A stretch of 64,000 nt of DNA, taken from positions 310,001-374,000 of the forward strand of contig NZ_CP044535.1 of assembly GCF_008931845.1 (NCBI RefSeq). The letters run 5' to 3'. This document shows, one piece after another, positions 1-8,961 of the stretch. This DNA comes from Borrelia maritima. GTDB lineage: Bacteria; Spirochaetota; Spirochaetia; Borreliales; Borreliaceae. The notes under the pieces are model-generated. The model made no database searches. It had not been told where the DNA came from and was given only the letters and a program-made list of their open reading frames with translations. A program made the position numbers and the translations under genes. Numbering within the stretch: position 1 is the stretch's first letter; every line of letters begins with the position of its first letter.

Positions 1-272
1 AAAAAGGTTGCCATAATTAAAAAAAGAGTTATAACTAACACAGGGAATATTGATCTTTTTAAAAAGTCTAAAGAGATTCTCTCAAAAACAAGAAAAGCTA
101 TAAAGCTTAAAAAAAGGTAATTAAGCCTTGTAAAAAATAAAAAATTTGGATTACCTGTTAGCTCTAAGCTTAAGAAAAAGGAAGAAGTGTAAAAAACCAC
201 AAGACCATAAGCTACTAATAGCAGTAAAACAAGCAAATAACACATCCTAAGGGAATTAATATCTACAAACAT
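1..272 (-). CDS. ftsW: FtsW, peptidoglycan polymerase of division (5' part only)
   Basis: This is the first roughly 90 codons of a gene that runs off the left edge of the window. The reading frame is open and encodes a short polar N-terminus, a hydrophobic helix containing LLVAYGLVVFYTSS (the usual first helix of SEDS proteins), a second helix near residue 50 and the start of a third. SEDS protein FtsW polymerises lipid II at the septum with a class B PBP in the inner membrane. It starts 6 bases after the mraY stop, so it is probably co-transcribed and translationally coupled. No clear Shine-Dalgarno precedes the ATG at 272; a second in-frame ATG nine codons in is possible. RodA is the alternative SEDS identity, but the position after murF-mraY favours FtsW (BB0302 as recalled). 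Confidence 0.85.
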   Translation of the reverse strand, partial: MFVDINSLRMCYLLVLLLLVAYGLVVFYTSSFFLSLELTGNPNFLFFTRLNYLFLSFIAFLVFERISLDFLKRSIFPVLVITLFLIMATF

Positions 273-278
273 AATAAA

Positions 279-1334
279 TTATCTGATTTTTATAGTACTT
301 AAAGCAATTATAGCAAATATTAGTCCTATTATCCAAAATCTAATAACAACTTGCATCTCAGACCACCCAAGTTCTTCAAAATGATGATGAAGTGGAGCCA
401 TTTTAAATACTCTTTTTTTAGTCTTTTTATAAACCACTACTTGAATAATCACAGACATAGTTTCAATAATAAAAACACCTGCAAGAATTGAAAAAAGTAT
501 TTCACTTTTTAAAATCAACGCTGCCATTCCAAGAATGGCTCCCAGAGCCAAACTACCTGTATCTCCCATCATAATTTTAGCAGGATAGGCATTAAACCAT
601 AAAAATCCAAAACTACCTCCAAGTAAAGCCCCAAGAAATATTACAAGCTCTTCAGAGCCTTTAACATTTGGAATATGCAAATAAGCTGCAAAATCAGCCC
701 TGCTTGTAAGGTAAGCTATTATTATTAAAGCTCCTGTTATAACTATACTTAATCCAATCGCGAGCCCATCAAGTCCATCCGTTAAATTAAAAGCATTAGA
801 AGAAGAGATTAAAATAAAGATGCCAAAAGGAATGTAAAATATACCCAAATCTACTTGAAAAGACTTAATAAAAGGAAAATAGATTATACTAACATGCTCA
901 CCCCCAAAATAATATAGAATGCCAACAGAAATAAAAGAAAATATTATTTGTCCATAAATCTTAAATCGAGCTTTAAGTCCATCTGAAGTTTTCTTTTTTA
1001 TTTTCAAAAAATCATCTATAAATCCCAAAAAAGCAAATCCAAGCATAACAAAAAACATAATCAAAAAATAAACATTTAAAACATTACTCCAAAATACTAA
1101 AGAGATAAAAACACAAAAAAAAATAAGAATGCCTCCCATGGTAGGAATTCCTGTTTTTTCATTTAAATGTCTTTTAGGACCATCTTCTCTTAAAATCTGA
1201 TCGGCTCTTAATTTTTTTAGCCTTAAAATAATATGCGGGCCTACAATCAAAGAAAGCAAAAATGCAAAAATTGTAGCATACGCCATTCTAAAGGTAATGT
1301 ATTTAAGTAAACGTAAACCTAAAAGGTAAAACAT
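279..1334 (-). CDS. mraY: MraY, phospho-MurNAc-pentapeptide transferase
   Basis: MraY transfers phospho-MurNAc-pentapeptide from UDP to undecaprenyl phosphate, making lipid I at the inner membrane. The 351-residue length is typical. Visible signatures are the DGPKRHLNEKTGIPTMGG loop (51-68), the aspartate pair in LGFIDDFLK, NAFNLTDGLDGLA, MMGDTGSLALGA and the C-terminal APLHHHFE histidine motif, separated by about ten hydrophobic helices. The ATG has a GAGG Shine-Dalgarno 5-6 bases upstream. It lies 17 bases after murF and 6 bases before ftsW in a reduced dcw-type cluster in which murD, murG, murC, murE and ftsI are not present at this site. Confidence 0.97.
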   Translation of the reverse strand: MFYLLGLRLLKYITFRMAYATIFAFLLSLIVGPHIILRLKKLRADQILREDGPKRHLNEKTGIPTMGGILIFFCVFISLVFWSNVLNVYFLIMFFVMLGFAFLGFIDDFLKIKKKTSDGLKARFKIYGQIIFSFISVGILYYFGGEHVSIIYFPFIKSFQVDLGIFYIPFGIFILISSSNAFNLTDGLDGLAIGLSIVITGALIIIAYLTSRADFAAYLHIPNVKGSEELVIFLGALLGGSFGFLWFNAYPAKIMMGDTGSLALGAILGMAALILKSEILFSILAGVFIIETMSVIIQVVVYKKTKKRVFKMAPLHHHFEELGWSEMQVVIRFWIIGLIFAIIALSTIKIR

Positions 1335-1351
1335 AAGAACCTCATTATTAT

Positions 1352-2743
1352 CTAAATATAATTTAAAATTCTCTCCAACCTGTTTAACCTTGAACCCTTA
1401 ATAACAATAAAAACTGAAGGTTCCAAGCTTTTTAAAAAAAAATCAATAAATTTATCAAACTCACTAAAGTAATATAAACATCTTTCAACTAAATTCTCAG
1501 AATCTCTAACATCTAAAAATTCTTCACCAATTAGAAAAATTTTATCAAAATTCATTAAAACAGCCTCTTGAATTAAATCTTTATGAGTTTTATATGCAAA
1601 TTCTCCAAGCTCTTTAAAAGATCCAAGAACTATAAATTTTTTGTTTTGGATATTAAGGTCCAAAATCATATTTTTCAAGGCCATAAAAGAACCCATATTG
1701 CCATTATAAGAATCATTTAAAATTAAATATCCATTTTTTGTCAAAATTTCTGCCCTGCCCTTTTGAAAAGCAGTTTCAATAAGGCCTTCTCTAATTTCTT
1801 TTTCTCTTATTCCCAAAAATAAAGCTAAATTAATACATCCTATTGCATTAAAAATATTATGCCGGCCTAGCAATAAAATAGAGTACTCAAACCCTTTGTA
1901 AACAAAGTCATAAGAAAATTTTCCTTCCACAAAAGAAAATGATTTAATATTAAGATTTTCAAAATCAAAATAAACAATTTTAACATTTGGATTTGCTATT
2001 TTTGCTCTTTTTTCAAGATAACCATAATAATCATTCATTTCATTTACAACAAAGATTTCAATGTTTTTCCCAATTATTTTGCTCTTTTCAAAAGCAATAG
2101 CTTGTAATTCTTTAAACGATTGCATATGTGCATAGCTTATATTTGTAATAATAACAATTTCTGGTTTTAAAATTTGGGACAAAAGATCCATTTCCCCAAC
2201 ATAACTAACTCCAACCTCAAAAACAGCATACTCTTCATTGCCCTCTACCCTTAAAATGCTAAGGGGAAGCCCAATGTCAGAATTTAAATTACCCCAAGTT
2301 TTGTAAGTTTTATACTTCTTTGAAAGAATACTATAAAGCATCTCTTTGGTTGTGGTTTTACCATTGCTACCTGTAATAGCAATTCTTTTAAAACTTGTTT
2401 TTTCAATTAAACACGCTGCTAAAGTTTGAAGAAGCCTTATTACATTGTTTGTAAGTAAAAAAACTAGCTCTTCATTATCATTTAAATATTCAATACACTC
2501 AGATTCATGATCTCTTGAACATACAAAACATTTCACACCCAAATCAATTAAATATTTAACAAAAGAAAATCCATCTACTTTATTTCCCTTATATGCAAAA
2601 TAAAGAGCGACATCAATATTATTATTCTTTATTTCTCGACTGTCTAAGGAGTAAAACGATACTACTTTTTCAATATTTTTTATATTTCCCACAAACTTCA
2701 CATCTTTAGAAGAGATTAAAATATCCTTAATCTTTATACGCAC
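1352..2743 (-). CDS. murF: MurF, UDP-MurNAc-tripeptide:D-Ala-D-Ala ligase
   Basis: MurF is the ATP-dependent Mur ligase that adds D-Ala-D-Ala to the UDP-MurNAc-tripeptide in the cytoplasm. The nucleotide-binding loop ITGSNGKTTTKE lies at about 123-134, followed by the EVGVS and ITNIS..H central-domain motifs and the C-terminal ligase-domain motif NDSYNGN. At 463 residues it has the usual three-domain length. The start is a GTG at 2743 with a TGAGG ribosome site just upstream; no better ATG exists. Spirochaete peptidoglycan of this genus carries ornithine at position three, so the true substrate tripeptide is expected to contain ornithine; this is family knowledge and not visible here. Confidence 0.95.
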   Translation of the reverse strand: MRIKIKDILISSKDVKFVGNIKNIEKVVSFYSLDSREIKNNNIDVALYFAYKGNKVDGFSFVKYLIDLGVKCFVCSRDHESECIEYLNDNEELVFLLTNNVIRLLQTLAACLIEKTSFKRIAITGSNGKTTTKEMLYSILSKKYKTYKTWGNLNSDIGLPLSILRVEGNEEYAVFEVGVSYVGEMDLLSQILKPEIVIITNISYAHMQSFKELQAIAFEKSKIIGKNIEIFVVNEMNDYYGYLEKRAKIANPNVKIVYFDFENLNIKSFSFVEGKFSYDFVYKGFEYSILLLGRHNIFNAIGCINLALFLGIREKEIREGLIETAFQKGRAEILTKNGYLILNDSYNGNMGSFMALKNMILDLNIQNKKFIVLGSFKELGEFAYKTHKDLIQEAVLMNFDKIFLIGEEFLDVRDSENLVERCLYYFSEFDKFIDFFLKSLEPSVFIVIKGSRLNRLERILNYI

Positions 2744-2765
2744 TCAAACCTCATTCTAAAATATT

Positions 2766-3047
2766 CTACTCGATAAAAATATTTATATCTTCATTAGCTT
2801 TCTTTTCCAAATTTAATTCTCCAAGACAAAAATTCTCTATCCTATTAATATCTTCAAGTTCATATATTACTGTTAGCAATCTTAAATTATCATCAATAAT
2901 ATCTTCTTGTTCATTGTTTAAGTGATTAAATTCTCTAAGTTTTACAACATATCTGAAATTTAAGTAAATATTAAAACATAATATAACTGTTAATATCAAA
3001 ATTAAAATACAATAAACTTCAAATTCAATCTTACTTATACTACTCAT
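2766..3047 (-). CDS. Small single-pass membrane protein, FtsL-like by position
   Basis: This 93-residue protein has a short polar N-terminus, one strong transmembrane helix (about 9-32) and then a charged, probably coiled-coil stretch. Sequence alone does not identify it. Its place directly between rsmH and the Mur-ligase genes is where ftsL sits in most dcw clusters, and its size and topology (short cytoplasmic tail, one helix, extracytoplasmic coil) match FtsL, a very divergent division protein that forms a complex with FtsB and FtsQ. Its ATG overlaps the end of rsmH by 8 bases, so translation is probably coupled. The FtsL role is inferred. BB0305 as recalled. Confidence 0.8.
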   Translation of the reverse strand: MSSISKIEFEVYCILILILTVILCFNIYLNFRYVVKLREFNHLNNEQEDIIDDNLRLLTVIYELEDINRIENFCLGELNLEKKANEDINIFIE

Positions 3048-3933
3048 TTTTTTTTACAGCCCTAAGCTTTGCACTCCTTGAAGGTTTATTTTTTTTAATC
3101 TCATAAAAACTTGGAATAATGGGCTTTTTTGAAACCTTAGCATACAAATCACAGTTTAAACTTTTAAAAAAATCTTTTACAATGCGATCTTCTATTGAAT
3201 GAAACGTAATAATAGCTAAAATCCCATCTTTGGCTAAATTTTCTACCCACAAAGGTAAACTTTTTTTAAGCCTTGCAAGCTCATCGTTCACATAAATTCT
3301 TAACGCTTGAAAAGTTTTTGTAGCTGGATTTATTTTAAATTTTGAAACAGGATAAACTTTATTTATTATAGATTGTAACTCTTTTGTAGTTTGTATTTTT
3401 TTAATCTTTCGATATTCTACAATAGCTTTAGAGATTCTTCTAGAATAATATTCATTACTTAAATCATAAATTAAAGCTTCAAGGTCATATTTACTAAAAG
3501 TGTTTACAACCTCAGCTGCACTAATTCTGCAAGAAGAAGAACAAAGTCTCATATCCAAAGGCTCATCTTCAAGAAAAGTAAACCCCCTTTTACTACCCTT
3601 GTAATGAAACATAGAAATACCAAGATCAACTAAAATAAAATCGGCTTTTACATTTAAAGGGTAATTGAGAAAGAAATTGTCAAACCAATCATTAACATAT
3701 GTAATTCTCTCTTCAAAGGCAATAAGAAACTGCTTTGCTCTTTCTAAAATTTGAGAATCTCTTTCAATTCCAACCAAACTTAAAAAATCATATTTTTTAA
3801 GAATCTCTTTTGCATGAATTCCTTCTCCAAGAGTAGAATCAATGTATATTAAATCGCTTTTTACAGGTAGCCCTTCTATAAGCTTGCAAATTTCATCAAG
3901 AAGTACTGGAAAATGAAAAACATTATTATTCAT
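3040..3933 (-). CDS. rsmH: RsmH, 16S rRNA m4C1402 N4-methyltransferase
   Basis: RsmH (MraW) uses SAM to methylate N4 of C1402 in the decoding centre of 16S rRNA. Family motifs are clear: the SAM loop YIDSTLGEGIHAKEIL at about 30-45, VGIERDS, DFILVDLGIS, the RGFTF....LDMRL block, INPATKTFQALRIYVNDEL and FHSIEDRIVKDFF near the C-terminus. The length of 297 residues is normal. The methionine motif varies slightly (GEGIH where many have GRGGHS). It overlaps the upstream unknown gene by 8 bases (ATGAATAA) and the downstream FtsL-like gene by 8 bases (ATGAGTAG), so the three are probably translated as a chain. Confidence 0.96.
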   Translation of the reverse strand: MNNNVFHFPVLLDEICKLIEGLPVKSDLIYIDSTLGEGIHAKEILKKYDFLSLVGIERDSQILERAKQFLIAFEERITYVNDWFDNFFLNYPLNVKADFILVDLGISMFHYKGSKRGFTFLEDEPLDMRLCSSSCRISAAEVVNTFSKYDLEALIYDLSNEYYSRRISKAIVEYRKIKKIQTTKELQSIINKVYPVSKFKINPATKTFQALRIYVNDELARLKKSLPLWVENLAKDGILAIITFHSIEDRIVKDFFKSLNCDLYAKVSKKPIIPSFYEIKKNKPSRSAKLRAVKKNE

Positions 3934-4759
3934 TTAATTTAAACCTATAAATTATTTTTTTTTCATTTCCATAAACATCGCCATATTTTATTTTAAGTTC
4001 ATTCTTGCCCTTAATAAAATTAAGATCATTTATTTTAAGGCATCCGTCATCTTTTTTAATATTCAAAATATCCAATCCATAATTTTTTTCTTGAGCTAGA
4101 ACATATGTATTATTAATAAAAAAAATATTTTGAAAATCTGAACGAAGAATACTTTTATTATTCAAAATAGCCTCAAAATAATAAACCCCTTTAAGAGAAT
4201 TTTTAAAAGATTCTACTTTTTGAGTATGAAAATATAACAAAAGGCTGTATTGACCAGAGTCAACATTTAAATTTATATTTTTTGATAATTCCAATTTTTC
4301 ATCATCGCCCCTTCCTTTTAAAAAAACTTTGCCTAAAGTATAGACTGTTTCGGGAACCACATTGTTCCTATTTTTAATAACAAATAAAGGATTGACAATC
4401 TTTTTAGCAATAGGATCATTAACTACTAAATCAATAACGCTCTTTTCATCCCTTAAAACAATCTTTCCAAGCTTATAAAAAAACCCCCCTAAAACCTCTA
4501 AATTTAAATCTAAATCATTGTCAAAAATGATTAAAACACTATCCCTATCTAATCGATTTTTTGAATATAATACTTTATAATTATTTGAAAAAATAGATAC
4601 GATCTTTTCTAAAGGCCTTAACCTTACTCCAATATTCAATTTATTATTATCCAATACACCAAAATCTTTAACCAAAGCAAACTTTTCATCATTTCTAAAT
4701 TCCAAAAATGGATATAAATCTAAAACATTAAAGAAAAATATAAAAACAATTAAAATCAC
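3926..4759 (-). CDS. Conserved spirochaete protein of unknown function, membrane-anchored or secreted
   Basis: I do not recognise this 277-residue protein. It begins with a hydrophobic stretch (about 1-14) that could be a short signal or anchor, and the rest is rich in alternating hydrophobic and charged residues, suggesting beta-sandwich domains outside the cytoplasm. The start is GTG at 4759, overlapping the stop of the previous gene as GTGA, and the 3' end overlaps rsmH by 8 bases. The very tight packing places it in the same transcript as the division cluster, so a role in the envelope is plausible. BB0307 as recalled. Confidence 0.8.
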   Translation of the reverse strand: MILIVFIFFFNVLDLYPFLEFRNDEKFALVKDFGVLDNNKLNIGVRLRPLEKIVSIFSNNYKVLYSKNRLDRDSVLIIFDNDLDLNLEVLGGFFYKLGKIVLRDEKSVIDLVVNDPIAKKIVNPLFVIKNRNNVVPETVYTLGKVFLKGRGDDEKLELSKNINLNVDSGQYSLLLYFHTQKVESFKNSLKGVYYFEAILNNKSILRSDFQNIFFINNTYVLAQEKNYGLDILNIKKDDGCLKINDLNFIKGKNELKIKYGDVYGNEKKIIYRFKLNE

Positions 4760-5859
4760 TGCCCTAATCCTAAATATTTTAAATCATTATTACTATTAAA
4801 ATATAAAAGTCCTTTTCCAAATTCAACAAAAGAGCTTATTTCATCTTTAATAAAAACATTATCAAACAATCTAAAAGAATTTGCAGAATAAGTTTTTATA
4901 TTAATAATTTTGTCATCCTCAGAATAAAAATACACTCTATAAATATTTTGAAAATAATCATATGATGCTCTTAAAATAGAATTTTTATTTTCAACTTTAA
5001 ATATTCTACCACTTTTAATATTTATCACCACAAGTGAACTTCTACCTTCAATAAACAAATTGTGATAATCATCTATTTTTAGAAAAGTCTCAAAACTTTC
5101 CAAACTACTAATAGTTAAATTAGTTAATTCTAAAATTTTTTTATAATTATTTTCTAAATCAATTACTTCTAAAACGTATTCAGAATTACCTTTTAGTGAA
5201 ATCAAATATTTATTATTAGAATTTAATTTAACAAAACATGTTGGAAATCTTCTCTCTAAAGAATCCTCCATGTAAATCATCTTGCCTTGTTTATATATAT
5301 AAATCTCACCATTAGAAAGACCCAAGACCAAAAAATCATTATTATAGTCCACACTTAAAATTGAGGACAAAAAATTGAGCACAAGTGTATTATTTCCACT
5401 AGAGTCATAAATCTCCAAAGTTTTATACAAGTTATTTAAAGTAAAAATTACATTTTTTATTACAAAAACAAAATCCTTGAACTTGAGCGTAAATAAAAAC
5501 TTATTGTTTTTAGCAGAAAAAACAGAATAATCCTCGCTAGAATTAAAAAGAACATAATAATAGCCTGAATAACTTATTAAGTTATCATTTAAAAGTGAAT
5601 AAAAAGATTCTTCAAAATTAAGATTTAAAACCTTATTTGATATAAAAACATTCTTGCTTAAATTTATATTTTTATAATCAGACTTATTTTCAAAATTCTT
5701 AAAATCATAAAAATTAGATACATTCATAGTAGATCTTACAAAAAAATCTATCAAAATTATAAATAATAAAAACAAAACCAAGATCAAAAAAATTTTTATT
5801 TTTTTAAATTTAATCGCACCTTCTTCTACATTAAAACTCAATTGAATTGCTCCCCTCAT
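4756..5859 (-). CDS. Membrane-anchored beta-propeller-like protein, unknown function
   Basis: This is a 367-residue protein with one transmembrane helix at about 21-42 and a large extracytoplasmic domain. That domain has repeated short strands and patterns such as VLGLSNGEIYIYKQG, reminiscent of WD/PQQ-type propeller blades; I cannot name a family. The start is uncertain. The ATG at 5859 has no ribosome site, whereas AGGGGAG lies inside its first codons and sits 8 bases before an in-frame TTG at 5841. The gene is coupled to its downstream neighbour by a 4-base overlap. BB0308 as recalled. Confidence 0.8.
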   Translation of the reverse strand: MRGAIQLSFNVEEGAIKFKKIKIFLILVLFLLFIILIDFFVRSTMNVSNFYDFKNFENKSDYKNINLSKNVFISNKVLNLNFEESFYSLLNDNLISYSGYYYVLFNSSEDYSVFSAKNNKFLFTLKFKDFVFVIKNVIFTLNNLYKTLEIYDSSGNNTLVLNFLSSILSVDYNNDFLVLGLSNGEIYIYKQGKMIYMEDSLERRFPTCFVKLNSNNKYLISLKGNSEYVLEVIDLENNYKKILELTNLTISSLESFETFLKIDDYHNLFIEGRSSLVVINIKSGRIFKVENKNSILRASYDYFQNIYRVYFYSEDDKIINIKTYSANSFRLFDNVFIKDEISSFVEFGKGLLYFNSNNDLKYLGLGQ

Positions 5860-5869
5860 TTTAATTTAT

Positions 5870-6628
5870 TTATTTTGCCTTAATTAAATCTGAACTAAAC
5901 TTTGAAGACCAAACTCCATGAAACCTTGAAAATTTTTCAGCAGCTTCTTTTTGAGAAGCTATAGTAGCCAAAACTCGCCCAGCCTCCAAGTAACCAAGAG
6001 AATGCAATCCAAACTCATGAGATCCACTAAGCTCATATTTGCTTCTTAGAATAAACGCTCCTTCTTCTAAAAGCTCCAATACTTTGATAAGGTGTTCAAA
6101 TTGAAATTTATAATAAGGACTCTCAAGTTTTAGATTTTTAGAAAAATCTCTAAAATCAATAATATTTTTAGAAAAAACAATAAACTTAAGATACATATCA
6201 TCAAGAAAAACAAGCGTTTTAGAATCTTTTTTGCTAAAACTTTTAGCCAAATCAATTAAATAACCCAATTTTTTAACAATTAAAAACCTCTCTTCGGGGT
6301 TTAAATCAAGAGCCTGAGGCATTTCAATTAACTCTCTTGGGGTAATGCTAAGAACAGGGCTAATAACCAAGCTAAAATCAGAAATCAATCCAGATAAAAT
6401 CTTTTTTATAGAATAATTTACTTTCAATCTCGGCCTAGTATAAAAATAATTTAAAGAAGAAATATAGCTTAAAACATTTAAATTGAAATCAATAAGATCA
6501 AATGAAAGCTTGGCATTTGATGAAAATTCCTCAGTCTCTTTTATAGCTGCTATATCATTCAAAGTCCTTAAAACAAGATTATTAATGTAAACTATTTTTT
6601 TATAATTTTCATTATCAATTAAATCCAT
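5870..6628 (-). CDS. Conserved soluble helical protein of unknown function
   Basis: This is about 252 residues, without signal peptide or membrane helix, and predominantly helical in composition (long runs of L, K, E, F). I do not recognise a family. The chosen start is the ATG at 6628, preceded by GGCAGGTG at good spacing; an ATG eight codons further upstream (6652) has no ribosome site. It is the first gene of the run that leads into the division cluster, 11 bases ahead of the propeller-like gene, with 290 bases of non-coding DNA upstream that should carry the operon promoter. BB0309 as recalled. Confidence 0.75.
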   Translation of the reverse strand: MDLIDNENYKKIVYINNLVLRTLNDIAAIKETEEFSSNAKLSFDLIDFNLNVLSYISSLNYFYTRPRLKVNYSIKKILSGLISDFSLVISPVLSITPRELIEMPQALDLNPEERFLIVKKLGYLIDLAKSFSKKDSKTLVFLDDMYLKFIVFSKNIIDFRDFSKNLKLESPYYKFQFEHLIKVLELLEEGAFILRSKYELSGSHEFGLHSLGYLEAGRVLATIASQKEAAEKFSRFHGVWSSKFSSDLIKAK

Positions 6629-6921
6629 AAACACCTGCCTAAACTCATACAAAGGTGATCTATCAGCTATTCAATATACTATTTTTAGCAACAAACACAT
6701 TAAATATTTTAACAAGTTATAAATTTATAAAAAACACCCTTAGAAAATTAACTACGTAAATAAAAAACATTAACATACTTATAATAAATTATGTAAAATT
6801 TTAGCTACTTTTTAAAAGTATCGGGTCTTAAAAAATATAAAATCCTACAGTTTAATTAAAAGATTAGATTCAATCCAACATTCAAATAATCACTATTTAT
6901 TAAAAAATACTTTTAAAAACA
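6629..6921. other. Intergenic region between nadK and the division-cluster operon
   Basis: This roughly 290-base A+T-rich region has minus-strand genes on both sides. I see no convincing reading frame. It should contain the end of the nadK transcript and the promoter of the downstream operon, but I see no strong hairpin with a T-run and no clear -35/-10 pair. A short weak palindrome (TACTTTT..AAAAGTA) lies near 6805-6819. Confidence 0.5.
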
Positions 6922-7767
6922 TTAACCTTGCAATAACTTATTTTTCAATCTTTTAACAAAAGTGTCCGTACAAAATGAAACAAAATTCAAGCTTTGAGAA
7001 GAAATTTCAAATTCAAAAAGAGCATCAATTCCAAAAGAACCAAAATTAATTCCATCTAAAAAAATTGATGCTGATGATATAAAATATTCTTTCGAAAAAG
7101 AAAGAGAAAGTTTACTTAATTTAGAAAACACAAAAGAACGATTATAAAGGGAATGGGGAGAAATAGGTGTGAGTACAAAACCCTCAAGATCCGCTTCTAG
7201 AATAGGACCCCCTGCTGAAAAAGAATATCCGGTTGAACCTGTTGGAGTAGACACAATTATCCCATCACTTTTATATGATAAAAAACTTTCAGAATTAACC
7301 CTAAGATCTACATAAATCATTTTATTAAGAACGCTTGAGCGAATAATAATATCGTTTAAAGCATATTTAGAAATCAAATCTTTACCTTGCTGATAAATTG
7401 TTACATGGAGTAAAAATCTTTTATTAATAACTAAAGAATTTTTAAAAAATCTATCTATTACTTTTTTAAAATCTTCAATCTTAATATCTGCTAAAAATCC
7501 TACCTTTCCCATATTAATTGAAATAATTGGAATATCAATATTTTTATTTTCAAGAAGCAAATTAACAACTAAAAGCACTGTTCCGTCTCCCCCTAAAGTT
7601 ATCAAAAAAAGAAAATTTTCTCTTGGCAAAGAAGATAAAGGTTTGCTAACATCTATTAAGATCACCTCAATAAAATATTTGGTTTCTAAATAAGCCTTAA
7701 TATCATTACCTAAAATGCTAGCTCCCGACTTTAAAGTATTAATACAAAGAAGAGCCTTATTCTTCAT
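6922..7767 (-). CDS. nadK: NAD kinase
   Basis: NadK phosphorylates NAD to NADP in the cytoplasm. The 281-residue protein shows the diagnostic GGDG motif (59-62, in LITLGGDGTVLL), NMGKVGFLAD, and the DGIIVSTPTGSTGYSFSAGG block that binds NAD and contributes to catalysis. The usual NE of the adenine pocket is ND here (ALNDIII). I place the start at the ATG at 7767, which overlaps the end of cheW by 11 bases; reading from an earlier ATG at 7827 would add 20 residues unlike the family and create a 71-base overlap. Together with rlmE and cheW it forms a small minus-strand operon. Confidence 0.95.
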   Translation of the reverse strand: MKNKALLCINTLKSGASILGNDIKAYLETKYFIEVILIDVSKPLSSLPRENFLFLITLGGDGTVLLVVNLLLENKNIDIPIISINMGKVGFLADIKIEDFKKVIDRFFKNSLVINKRFLLHVTIYQQGKDLISKYALNDIIIRSSVLNKMIYVDLRVNSESFLSYKSDGIIVSTPTGSTGYSFSAGGPILEADLEGFVLTPISPHSLYNRSFVFSKLSKLSLSFSKEYFISSASIFLDGINFGSFGIDALFEFEISSQSLNFVSFCTDTFVKRLKNKLLQG

Positions 7768-8287
7768 GTTGATCTTTATAAGGAATATCTTCGAATTCGC
7801 ATTTGTCAAAAATTTTTGAAATATCAATTAATACTAAATATTCACTCTCAAGATTATCAGTCTCATCAAGCTTTACAACTCCAGATATATATTTTCTATC
7901 TAAAGTTTGCAAAGTCGCAGGAGGTTCTTGAATTCTAGAATCATCAAAACTAATAACTTTTAAAACCCTGTCAACAAAAATGCCCAAAAGTTTATTTTTA
8001 ATCTTAACTATTAAGTATCCCGTCAAAAGCATATCTTCTTCTGTTATTGAAATAGAAGGAACCCCAAATTTAATATTTAAATTTATCAAAGGAATAATAC
8101 TGCCCCTAAGATTATAAATACCTATGATATATTCCGGAACATTTGGTATAGCATAAATTCCTTCTGATGGAACTTTAATAATTTCTCTAATATGCTCTAT
8201 TGACACCCCATAACTTTCTTTTCCTATTTTAAAACCTGCAACTTGCAACTGTGACTTCTTGTCTTTAGAAATTTCTTTTTTCAACAT
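7757..8287 (-). CDS. cheW: CheW chemotaxis coupling protein
   Basis: CheW links methyl-accepting receptors to the CheA kinase at the polar chemoreceptor array. The 176-residue protein shows the CheW fold: VAGFKIGKESYGVSIEHIREI at about 16-36, the IPNVPEYIIGIYNLRGSIIPLINL block at about 48-71, and the ILIVKIKNKLLGIFVDRVLKV-type strand later. The genome of this species is known to carry several cheW genes; position suggests this is cheW1 (BB0312 as recalled). An AAGGG ribosome site precedes the ATG. It is sandwiched between rlmE (45 bases upstream) and nadK (11-base overlap), away from the main chemotaxis operon. Confidence 0.95.
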   Translation of the reverse strand: MLKKEISKDKKSQLQVAGFKIGKESYGVSIEHIREIIKVPSEGIYAIPNVPEYIIGIYNLRGSIIPLINLNIKFGVPSISITEEDMLLTGYLIVKIKNKLLGIFVDRVLKVISFDDSRIQEPPATLQTLDRKYISGVVKLDETDNLESEYLVLIDISKIFDKCEFEDIPYKDQHEE

Positions 8288-8332
8288 ATTTTATACCCTT
8301 AAATTGATGTTTATAACAATTTGATTAATTTG

Positions 8333-8911
8333 CTACCTGCCAAAACTCTTACCTAAAATATAAATTTCAAAAGAATTTTTCCTTATAGCTTTGGGTCTAA
8401 TTTTTTTTACAAATTTAAAATATTTTTCAAACTTTTTAAAAATTTGCATCTCATCTCCTCCCTGAAAGACTTTAACAAGCAAATTTCCATTTTTAAGCAA
8501 AACTTCAAGCGATAAATCTATTACTCTCATACTCAAATTAAAAGAATTGGTAGTATCTAAAAGTCTATTTCCAGTAGTCTTGGGAGCCACATCGCTAATT
8601 ACAAGACTATAAGGACTAAACGTATTAATCTTAAAAACTGTGTCATCTAAAAATATATCTCCCTTTATAAAATAAAAGTTATCAGCATACTTAAGGCCAA
8701 TATCATTCATATCTACAGATACGAGAACGCCTCTTTTAAGCTTTTTATAAGCATATTGAGAAAAACTGCCAGGTGATGCACCAATATCTAAAACATTTCC
8801 AGAAGAAAATAAAGAAAATTTTTCATTAATTTCCATCAACTTGTAAACAGATCTTGCCAAATATCCTTCTCTTTTAGCTTTTAGAGAATACTCATCATCC
8901 AAGCGATACAC
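8333..8911 (-). CDS. rlmE: RlmE (RrmJ/FtsJ), 23S rRNA Um2552 2'-O-methyltransferase
   Basis: RlmE is a SAM-dependent enzyme that methylates the ribose of U2552 in the A-loop of 23S rRNA. The K-D-K-E catalytic tetrad can be placed at K24 (ARSVYKL), D107 ([11 protein letters not shown]), K147 (LLVKVFQG) and E182 (SFEIYILGK), and the SAM loop is [13 protein letters not shown] at 40-52. The length of 192 residues is normal. The start is GTG at 8911 with AAAGG seven bases upstream. It is the first gene of the rlmE-cheW-nadK operon and diverges from the prenyl synthase gene across only 50 bases. Confidence 0.95.
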   Translation of the reverse strand: MYRLDDEYSLKAKREGYLARSVYKLMEINEKFSLFSSGNVLDIGASPGSFSQYAYKKLKRGVLVSVDMNDIGLKYADNFYFIKGDIFLDDTVFKINTFSPYSLVISDVAPKTTGNRLLDTTNSFNLSMRVIDLSLEVLLKNGNLLVKVFQGGDEMQIFKKFEKYFKFVKKIRPKAIRKNSFEIYILGKSFGR

Positions 8912-8961
8912 ATCAATACCTTTAATACACTTTATTATTCTTTTTCATTATAATTCTTATT

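Noticed and set aside
6922..7827. Longer nadK beginning inside cheW
   Set aside because: It would overlap cheW by 71 bases and add 20 residues unlike NAD kinases; the ATG at 7767 fits the family.
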